NCBI RefSeq assembly: GCF_029581355.1 | Contig: NZ_CP120849.1 | Coordinates: 3,566,501 to 3,630,500, forward strand | Direction of reading: 5' to 3' | Source: Parabacteroides chongii | GTDB lineage: Bacteria; Bacteroidota; Bacteroidia; Bacteroidales; Tannerellaceae | Length of the DNA: 64,000 nucleotides | Shown: in pieces, positions 58,151 through 64,000 of the stretch | Layout: every line of letters begins with the position of its first letter | How positions within the stretch are numbered: position 1 is the stretch's first letter | Position numbers and translations under genes: made by a program | The notes under the pieces: model-generated | What the model saw: only the letters and a program-made list of their open reading frames with translations | Database searches by the model: none | What the model was told of the DNA's origin: nothing

Positions 58151-58642
58151 ATGAAGAAATGTAAGGAAAACATGACACCCGGCATCCGTAAGTGTGGTTA
58201 CCTGAAAGTTGGAAGAAATGTGCTGAAAGCTTTTTTCAGCGGGTATGACGATCAGCGCCGTTTGGCAGGCGTGTTGCTTTGTGTAGAGACCTTTGTCTAT
58301 TTCTCCGAAGGTGTGGTTTGTATGAATGACTTTTCGTATTTGTGCCGTCCTGGTGAATGGGTGACTTCTTTTACGGAGATAGGGACTTTGACGGGACTCT
58401 GTCGCAAGTCGGTAAGAAAATGTTTGGAGAAGTTGGAAGCATGTAATTTCCTGCAGGTAAAAGACCTGGGTAATTACAAGTTGATTATCCTGATGAATTA
58501 TGAACAGTTGATCGAGGTTAAAAGAGAACCGGTTCATACGCCGGATATCTCCTCACAAGGTACGGAGGGGGAAGGTGGGCTGTTTGCTACAGTCAGCAAT
58601 TTTTATTCCAATCAAAATGAACAGAAAGGAGTGGTGAACTGA
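58151..58642 (+). CDS. Winged-helix protein of a DnaB-primase module
   Basis: A 163-residue protein with a helix-turn-helix region at about 75-115 (WVTSFTEIGTLTGLCRKSVRKCLEKLEACNFLQVKDLGNYKL, typical of a winged helix) and a variable tail. It resembles the primosome-loading or initiator-type proteins placed before phage and plasmid dnaB genes. Its stop overlaps the dnaB start (TGATG), giving translational coupling. It may load the helicase or bind the GTAACC repeats upstream (inference). Confidence 0.72.
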   Translation: MKKCKENMTPGIRKCGYLKVGRNVLKAFFSGYDDQRRLAGVLLCVETFVYFSEGVVCMNDFSYLCRPGEWVTSFTEIGTLTGLCRKSVRKCLEKLEACNFLQVKDLGNYKLIILMNYEQLIEVKREPVHTPDISSQGTEGEGGLFATVSNFYSNQNEQKGVVN

Positions 58643-60030
58643 TGAATACAGCAGGAAATAAACAGCAGGTACAGGTACATGTCAACCTGGATATGGAAAA
58701 AGCGGTCATAGCAGGTTTACTGACTAATCCGGATGCTATTTTTGATGTGATGGGACATTTGAGACCGGAAATGTTTTATCATCCGGGGCTTCGTTTTGTA
58801 TATGCTTCGGCGTTGTCGTTGGTGGAGAACGGAAAAGTGGTGGATATGTTGACGATCGAACAGGAAATGATCCGTTTGGATCTGTCGCAGTATGAACGGC
58901 TGAACGGATTGTCTTTCATTTCGGACATGTTGCTCGATGTACGTACGGATCATCATATCCGTTATCATGCCGATGAACTGGTGAATAACTACCTGTTGCG
59001 TCGCATGCTGGACGAATTGAAGAAAAAAGAAACGGAAGTGGTACAGGCTTCTGCTGATGTAACTTCGTTGCTGAACGGACTGGATAATCTGGTCGACTCG
59101 TTGCGTAGCGAACAGGTTCATGCATCGACATCGGAAGAAGCCGGAAAGGTGGCTGCCCGTGTGCTGGAACAATCGTATGCGGAACAGGCAGGTCGTGAAG
59201 CAGGCAGGAATACGCATATCCGTACCGGCTTCCGTGAGCTGGATCAGTTGACCGGTGGTTTGTATAACGGAGAGTTGGTGGTGATACCCGCCCGTCCCTC
59301 CATGGGAAAGTCGGCTGTGGCACTTTGGATGGCTCTGAATGCTGCCCGGGCAGGGAAAGCGGTCGCTTTTTTCAGCGTGGAGATGAGCAAGGAGCAGTTG
59401 GTAATGCGTTTGCTTTCTATGTTGAGCGGAGTCGATACCGACCGTTTGCGTTTCAAAGGGACTACGGCGGCAGAACGTGAACGCCTGGCAAAGGCGCAGG
59501 AGGCATTGGAGCAATTGCCGCTTATTCTGGAATATTGTGGTTCGGATACGGTCGAAGATATGCGGGCAAAGGCGCAGGCCTTGCACAAGCAGGGAAAGTT
59601 GGAGTTGTTGTTTATCGATTACCTGAACCTGATCAATCTGATTGTCTCTAAAAATAATTTGCAGGAGACGACTGATTTGGCTTTGGGGAATGTAGTCCGT
59701 AAGATCAAGCTGATGGCGGAAGAGATGAATATTCCAGTGGTATTGCTGGCACAGATGAATCGTGAAAGCGAACGTCGTCCGGCTCCGCATCTGCCGGTAT
59801 TGAGTGATTTGCGTAATTCGGGAGCGATTGAACAGATTGCCGATGTGGTTGTCTTTGTATATCGTGCCGAAAAATACAATATATTTTATGATCCGAAAAC
59901 GAAGGAAGACCTTCGTGGAGTAGGGCTTCTGCTGGTTGCCAAGAATCGTAACGGGGCGACCGGTGCAGCTAAGTTCCGGTATAATCCGGCAATGACTTGT
60001 CTGACGGACTATGATCCGCAAGTGATTTGA
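58642..60030 (+). CDS. dnaB: Replicative DNA helicase, DnaB family
   Basis: A 462-residue protein. N-terminal DnaB domain (about 15-115; NLDMEKAVIAGLLTNPDAIFDVMGHLRPEMFYHPGLRFVY), linker, and a C-terminal RecA-like helicase domain with ARPSMGKSAVALWMALNAA (Walker A), VAFFSVEMSKEQL, LELLFIDYLNLI (Walker B) and LSDLRNSGAIEQIADVVVFVYR. It unwinds DNA 5' to 3' at forks. It is an accessory copy, linked to a winged-helix protein and a primase inside a polysaccharide locus, not at an obvious replicon origin. Confidence 0.95.
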   Translation: MNTAGNKQQVQVHVNLDMEKAVIAGLLTNPDAIFDVMGHLRPEMFYHPGLRFVYASALSLVENGKVVDMLTIEQEMIRLDLSQYERLNGLSFISDMLLDVRTDHHIRYHADELVNNYLLRRMLDELKKKETEVVQASADVTSLLNGLDNLVDSLRSEQVHASTSEEAGKVAARVLEQSYAEQAGREAGRNTHIRTGFRELDQLTGGLYNGELVVIPARPSMGKSAVALWMALNAARAGKAVAFFSVEMSKEQLVMRLLSMLSGVDTDRLRFKGTTAAERERLAKAQEALEQLPLILEYCGSDTVEDMRAKAQALHKQGKLELLFIDYLNLINLIVSKNNLQETTDLALGNVVRKIKLMAEEMNIPVVLLAQMNRESERRPAPHLPVLSDLRNSGAIEQIADVVVFVYRAEKYNIFYDPKTKEDLRGVGLLLVAKNRNGATGAAKFRYNPAMTCLTDYDPQVI

Positions 60031-60037
60031 TAATGTA

Positions 60038-61291
60038 ATGAATCTCAAAGATAAAATAAAATCTGTAGCCCGTCTGGAGGATGTGGTAGAACGTTATATT
60101 TCGTTGAAACGAAATGGAAGTTCTGCAAAGACTTTGGTCGGGCTATGTCCGTTCCATGACGACCGGAATCCGTCGCTATATGTGAATATGGAAGAACAAT
60201 ATTATAAATGCTTTGCCTGTGGGGAAGGTGGTGATATTTTTAAGTTCGTTCAGAAAATGGAAAGTTGTGATTTCAAGGAAGCGTTGAAGATACTCGCTGG
60301 ATGGTACGGACTTTCAGAGACAGACGTATATCGACCGGTGAAATATCCGCCTGTGAAGAAAATTTCACAATCGAAATTACCGGAAGTTGTCAGCTGGTTT
60401 CATATGGATAGTCTGTTTCGCGGTTGCCGGATGTTTTTAGATTTACTGGAGGAATATATGCCGGAAGATGAGGTTTTACGTGCAACTTACAAAATATTTG
60501 AGGTAGGTATAGCCCCCTCTTCTTTACCTTCTGATTATAAAAATTATTGTAATCGTCTGGTTTTTCCTATCCGGAATGAGAAGGGGGCATTGGTTGCTTT
60601 TGCCGGTCGCTATCGGGGAGAGACGAAAGGAACGGATATTCGGAAATATATCAATTCACCGACTAGTCCGATCTATCATAAAAGTGAGATTTTGTACGGC
60701 TTATATCAGGCACAGGAAGCAATCCGGCAGCATAAATTTGTGTATATCACTGAAGGCTATAAAGACGTGTTGGCTATGCATGCTGCCGGATTCCGGAACA
60801 CGGTTGCTTTGTGCGGAACGGCTCTGACAGAACAACATGTGGCTCTGCTTAGCCGGTATACCCGGTATGCCATCGTTATGCTTGACGGTGATGATGCGGG
60901 GCAGACGAATGGTATAAAATCTGCCGGATTATTAATCCAAAAAGGTTTCTCTGTCGGTCGGATCGTCCTCAATCCGGAGCATGATCCGGATTCCTTGTTA
61001 AAAAATATGGGGCGGGAGGCTTTTGTCGGTTACATGAAAGAGGCTACCCGTTTGAGCCGCCTGGAAGTCTACGAGGCGTCTTTACTTCGGAAAATAGAAC
61101 AGATATTATCCCAACTTCGTGTGGCATTGACTGCAGAGGAACGTGCTTGTCTGTTCGCCCGTATGATCCCTTTGCATAAACGGTTGGGAAAAGTCACCGG
61201 ACTATTAGTGCATTCTCCGGTAATGAAAGCGGACTGGTTATGCGCGCTTTTACCTGTCATACTTAAACTTGTAATATTGTTTGATTTTTAA
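60038..61291 (+). CDS. DnaG-type primase (CHC2 zinc finger plus TOPRIM)
   Basis: A 417-residue protein. CHC2 zinc-binding domain (CPFHDDRNPSLYVNMEEQYYKCFACGEGGDIFKF, about residues 37-70), core domain with VFPIRNEKGALVAFAGRY, and TOPRIM (ITEGYKDVLAMHAAG, MLDGDDAG). It makes RNA primers for the adjacent DnaB. At 417 residues it lacks the long C-terminal helicase-binding domain of chromosomal DnaG, so coupling to DnaB may use another contact. It is 8 bp after dnaB. Confidence 0.93.
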   Translation: MNLKDKIKSVARLEDVVERYISLKRNGSSAKTLVGLCPFHDDRNPSLYVNMEEQYYKCFACGEGGDIFKFVQKMESCDFKEALKILAGWYGLSETDVYRPVKYPPVKKISQSKLPEVVSWFHMDSLFRGCRMFLDLLEEYMPEDEVLRATYKIFEVGIAPSSLPSDYKNYCNRLVFPIRNEKGALVAFAGRYRGETKGTDIRKYINSPTSPIYHKSEILYGLYQAQEAIRQHKFVYITEGYKDVLAMHAAGFRNTVALCGTALTEQHVALLSRYTRYAIVMLDGDDAGQTNGIKSAGLLIQKGFSVGRIVLNPEHDPDSLLKNMGREAFVGYMKEATRLSRLEVYEASLLRKIEQILSQLRVALTAEERACLFARMIPLHKRLGKVTGLLVHSPVMKADWLCALLPVILKLVILFDF

Positions 61292-61302
61292 TTACATAAA
61301 AT

Positions 61303-61917
61303 ATGAATTGCATAGCAAAAATAAAACGTTGTTTATATTATATCCAGCATTACAAGTTGTGGACTTACTTTAAGTCTAAAAAAAGAATTTTCTTGTCTAA
61401 ATCATCAACTATTAGAGTAAAAGATAAGGGGATTTTATCTGTTAAAGGGATGTTGATCAATGCATCCAGATTTAAAAAGTTTTCCTGTTGCACTATTTGG
61501 ATAGAAGGGGATTTGATTATTGAAAAGCAACTGTTTATTGCTGATGCTACTATAGCGGTTCTTCCAGAGGCAAGATTAATAATAGGCGATTGTTTTATGA
61601 ATGATGGAACCTATTTGGAGTGTGAATCGAATATTACTATAGGGAATAATGTCCTGATAGGACGTAATGTAACTATTCGTGATTCGGATGGCCATGATCA
61701 TGGAGATGCATCGGGGAAAAGAGAAAAATGTTTGCCTATTGTGATAGGTAATTCTGTTTGGGTTGGTTCTAATGCAATGATACAAAAGGGAGTACATATT
61801 GGTGATGGTGCAATTATTGCGGCTGGAGCTGTTGTTTGCAGGGATATCCCTGCACATACTTTAGCAGGTGGTGTACCTGCTAAAGTATTAAAAGAAAATG
61901 TCTATTGGAAAGAATAA
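61303..61917 (+). CDS. Hexapeptide-repeat O-acyltransferase
   Basis: A 204-residue left-handed beta-helix acyltransferase (IGNNVLIGRNVTIRDSDGHDHGD, VIGNSVWVGSNAMIQKGVHIGDGAIIAAGAVVCRDIPAHTLAGGVPAKVLKENVYWKE). It is very similar in layout to the 51257 gene. It probably O-acetylates a sugar of the surface glycan. Starts 12 bp after the primase gene, so it could be read from the same transcript. Confidence 0.9.
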   Translation: MNCIAKIKRCLYYIQHYKLWTYFKSKKRIFLSKSSTIRVKDKGILSVKGMLINASRFKKFSCCTIWIEGDLIIEKQLFIADATIAVLPEARLIIGDCFMNDGTYLECESNITIGNNVLIGRNVTIRDSDGHDHGDASGKREKCLPIVIGNSVWVGSNAMIQKGVHIGDGAIIAAGAVVCRDIPAHTLAGGVPAKVLKENVYWKE

Positions 61918-61949
61918 AAACAAGGAGTAATCTTCAATCTTACATCTGA

Positions 61950-62299
61950 ATGTTTCGTACTATTTTTTTGTATCTCTTTTATTGGAAAGAGAAATTGCGC
62001 TTATATGGGAGAGTAACTTTCAACGGTTTTACAGTTATCTATGCCTTTAAAGATTCCCATATTTATTGGGGACAAAATATAGCCGTTAACAGCCATCCTT
62101 TATCCAACCTAGTAATATGCCATCTTTGTGGCGCGTGACGGTGGTGTTATTCGGTATGAATGTGATCATTTGCAAAGGGACAGTGCTCGGCGACCGTTGC
62201 ATAGTAGGGGCGGGCAGTGTGGTTAATGGCGTCTTTCCTCCAGATTCGGTCATTGTCGGAAATCCGACCTGTATAAAAAAAGAAACTCATAAAAAGAAA
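61950..62299 (+). pseudogene. Remnant of a third hexapeptide acyltransferase
   Basis: The N-terminal part is open from ATG 61950 (FNGFTVIYAFKDSHIYWGQNIAVNSHPLSNLV) to a stop at 62136-62138. The typical C-terminal part of the same family (VVLFGMNVIICKGTVLGD, then GAGSVVNGVFPPDSVIVGNP) follows in another frame (about 62135-62290). The central turns (roughly 70 residues with the catalytic His) are missing. An internal deletion with a frameshift therefore inactivated the gene. The C-terminal remnant is in frame with the following dehydrogenase, with no stop between. Confidence 0.75.
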
Positions 62300-62323
62300 A
62301 TGGTATATCTAAAAAACAGAGAT

Positions 62324-63607
62324 ATGGAAATAGAATCCGTAAAAGTATGTGTGGTAGGACTGGGATATGTAGGTCTGCCTTTAGCTTGTCTGTTCTCTTC
62401 GCGGTATCAGACAATCGGTTATGATATTAACAAGCAGCGTATAGACAGACTGATGTCCGGCCATGACGATACGCTGGAGGTTTCTGATGATTTATTGGGA
62501 AAAGCTTTAAAAAACGGGTTTTGCTGTACGACGGAGATAGAAAAGATCCGTGAATGTAACTTTTACATAGTGGCTGTACCTACCCCGGTGGATGTGAACA
62601 ATCATCCGGACTTGACCCCGTTGCTCAAAGCCAGTGAAGTAGTAGGACAAGCCATATCGGAAGGGGATATAGTCGTCTATGAATCGACGGTTTACCCGGG
62701 TATGACGGAGGAGGTTTGTCTGCCGGTCATAGAAAGAGTTTCCGGACTAAAATACAATCAGGATTTTTATGCAGGGTACAGTCCCGAACGTATAAATCCG
62801 GGTGATAAGGAACATACGGTGGAGAAAATCAAGAAAGTAACGTCCGGCTCAACTCCGGAAGTGGCGGATAAGGTGGATGGGGTGTACAATTCGGTATTGG
62901 TGAACGGGACCTATAAAGCGTCCTCTATCCGGGTTGCAGAAGCATCAAAGATCATAGAAAATGCACAGCGTGATGTAAATATTGCTTTTATGAATGAACT
63001 CGCCAAGATTTTTAATGCTATGGGGGTCGATACCGACGAAGTGATAAAAGCGGCCTCTTCCAAATGGAATTTTATTCGTTTGACTCCGGGATTGGTCGGA
63101 GGGCATTGTATCAGTGTCGATCCTTATTATCTGATCCAAAAAGCCCAGGTGTATGGAGTTTATCCGCGTATAATGTCTGATGCTCGTCGCCTGAATGACG
63201 GTATGGGTGATTATGTCGCTCATCAGGTAATAAAAGTGATGAATAAAAAGAAGGTAATGGTGAAAGATGCACGGATACTGATATTAGGAATCACATTTAA
63301 GGAAAATTGTCCGGATATACGGAATACGAAAGTCGTGGATATACTCAGTGTGTTGTCTGAATATACAGACAATATCGAGGTATATGATCCCTGGGCTAAT
63401 CCGGAAGAAGTATGGAAATCTTATCATATCCGTTTGTTTAGCGGAGATATGGAATCATTAAAAGCTCGATTCGATACAGTTGTTCTGGCTGTTTCGCACA
63501 AGGAGTTCGGAGAAGTCAATGTGCGTGATTTTTTATCGGAAGAAACAGGTGTTGTGTATGATGTGAAATGTTTTCTTCCGCAATCGCTAGTCGATGCCCG
63601 TTTGTAA
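62324..63607 (+). CDS. UDP-sugar 6-dehydrogenase (WecC/TviB-like)
   Basis: 427 residues from the ATG at 62324 (MEIESVKVCVVGLGYVGLPLACLFS); an ATG at 62300 or a fusion with the upstream remnant is possible. Rossmann motif VGLGYVGLPLA, VPTPVD, YESTVYPGMTEE, SPERINPGDKEHT, and SSKWNFIRLTPGLVGGHCISVDPYYL, which contains the catalytic Cys. It oxidises a UDP-HexNAc to the uronic acid, probably UDP-GlcNAcA or UDP-ManNAcA. UDP-ManNAcA would need an epimerase outside this window. Supplies an acidic sugar for the glycan. Confidence 0.93.
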   Translation: MEIESVKVCVVGLGYVGLPLACLFSSRYQTIGYDINKQRIDRLMSGHDDTLEVSDDLLGKALKNGFCCTTEIEKIRECNFYIVAVPTPVDVNNHPDLTPLLKASEVVGQAISEGDIVVYESTVYPGMTEEVCLPVIERVSGLKYNQDFYAGYSPERINPGDKEHTVEKIKKVTSGSTPEVADKVDGVYNSVLVNGTYKASSIRVAEASKIIENAQRDVNIAFMNELAKIFNAMGVDTDEVIKAASSKWNFIRLTPGLVGGHCISVDPYYLIQKAQVYGVYPRIMSDARRLNDGMGDYVAHQVIKVMNKKKVMVKDARILILGITFKENCPDIRNTKVVDILSVLSEYTDNIEVYDPWANPEEVWKSYHIRLFSGDMESLKARFDTVVLAVSHKEFGEVNVRDFLSEETGVVYDVKCFLPQSLVDARL

Positions 63608-63624
63608 AATAAGGTTTACAAAGA

Positions 63625-64000
63625 ATGAAAATAGTACATGTTATAAATTCCATGAGTCAGACTTATGGTGGACCGGCTTATTCGACATTATTGACGGTAA
63701 GGGGGTTGAACCGGCAGAATCTGGAAGCCCTGGTTCTGACTAAAGATTTGTTACCGGGAGAAAAAGCGGTATCCGATGACTCTTTTATTCGTTATTTGCC
63801 TTTGTCACGCTTTTATTATGACCGCTGGGGATATGTGGCATCTTATTCAAAAGCCTTGTTGACCATCCCTTCGGTAGATGTGTATCACATTCAGGGATTG
63901 TGGCAGTATTATGGGTATATAACAGCCCAATGTGCCCAAAAAAGAAAATGCCCTTATGTCGTTTCATTACGGGGAGCCATGCATCCGGAGGCTATGAAAT
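63625..64000 (+). CDS. Glycosyltransferase, GT4-like, partial (3' end outside window)
   Basis: The frame starts at ATG 63625 (MKIVHVINSMSQTYGGPAYSTLL) and remains open to the end of the window (125 codons). The N-terminus GGPAYS, VYHIQGLWQYYGYI and YVVSLRGAMHPEAM is the pattern of GT4 enzymes in capsule loci. The nucleotide-sugar-binding C-terminus is not in the window. The glycan locus therefore continues to the right. Confidence 0.85.
   Translation, partial: MKIVHVINSMSQTYGGPAYSTLLTVRGLNRQNLEALVLTKDLLPGEKAVSDDSFIRYLPLSRFYYDRWGYVASYSKALLTIPSVDVYHIQGLWQYYGYITAQCAQKRKCPYVVSLRGAMHPEAMK

Noticed and set aside
58717..60048. 443-codon minus-strand frame opposite dnaB
   Set aside because: It is the antisense shadow of a clear DnaB coding sequence with low-complexity His/Gln/Arg-rich translation.
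62117..62323. Dehydrogenase starting at 62117 as one native protein
   Set aside because: The first 60 or so residues are the C-terminus of a hexapeptide acyltransferase, better explained as a remnant; kept only as a possible chimera in the findings.

Overview
The window is bacterial and chromosomal, from a member of the Bacteroidales, most likely Parabacteroides or a close Tannerellaceae relative (inference). Support: many promoters of the Bacteroidetes type (TTTG about 20 bp upstream of TAnnTTTG), serine-type sulfatases, DUF4248, DUF4827 and BT4734-like proteins, HU-domain fusions, the sigma factor/rpe/comEC/nrnA/DUF4827/glmM gene order, and one protein with a type IX secretion C-terminal domain, which Bacteroides proper generally lacks. 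I saw no tRNA, rRNA, CRISPR array or insertion sequence.

Layout. 1-5.6 kb (minus strand): an envelope pair (polysaccharide deacetylase-like, FemAB/GNAT-like), then recA, bcp, a radical SAM gene and a spermidine-pathway dehydrogenase as one tight operon. 6-9 kb: a secreted low-complexity protein and a FadL-like outer membrane protein. 9.2-15.3 kb: conserved housekeeping block. 15.3-18.7 kb: a compact module of an HU-winged-helix gene and a VapE/BT4734-like primase-helicase gene, preceded by four 22-bp-phased repeats and bracketed on both sides by the same AACC(A/G)TTCACC repeat family. 18.7-27.7 kb: Nudix hydrolase, YoeB toxin-antitoxin pair, topoisomerase III, two sulfatases and a large secreted alpha/beta-hydrolase. 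27.8-31.9 kb (minus): a four-gene Phe/Tyr operon (pheA, aminotransferase, DAHP synthase-chorismate mutase, tyrA), preceded by a 24-codon leader peptide with six Phe and five Tyr codons, an antiterminator segment and an intrinsic terminator, i.e. a classical attenuator. 32-39.7 kb: oxyR and dps, separated by an envelope pair including a 1453-residue T9SS cargo protein.

39.8-64 kb: a surface-polysaccharide locus that runs off the right edge. It opens with a tyrosine recombinase and a ~0.5-kb segment bounded by perfect 25-bp inverted repeats. The only strong promoter motif in that segment points away from the glycan genes, so the sequenced molecule appears to be in the OFF orientation. Glycan genes encode a WecA-like initiating transferase, GT4 and GT25 glycosyltransferases, a Wzy-like polymerase, an ABC flippase, hexapeptide O-acyltransferases, an SGNH-MBOAT acylation pair, a CMP-nonulosonate synthetase with a GT52 sialyltransferase-like enzyme, and a nucleotide-sugar 6-dehydrogenase. 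Two non-glycan modules interrupt it: HU/GH73/small membrane protein/DUF4248/AAA-nuclease (47.4-50.8 kb) and winged-helix/DnaB/primase (57.4-61.3 kb).

Main candidates for follow-up are the pheA attenuator, the invertible promoter and its unusual recombinase, and the repeat-bracketed HU-VapE module with phased iteron-like sites. Motif positions were read by eye from the sequence; family names come from recalled family features, not from searches.
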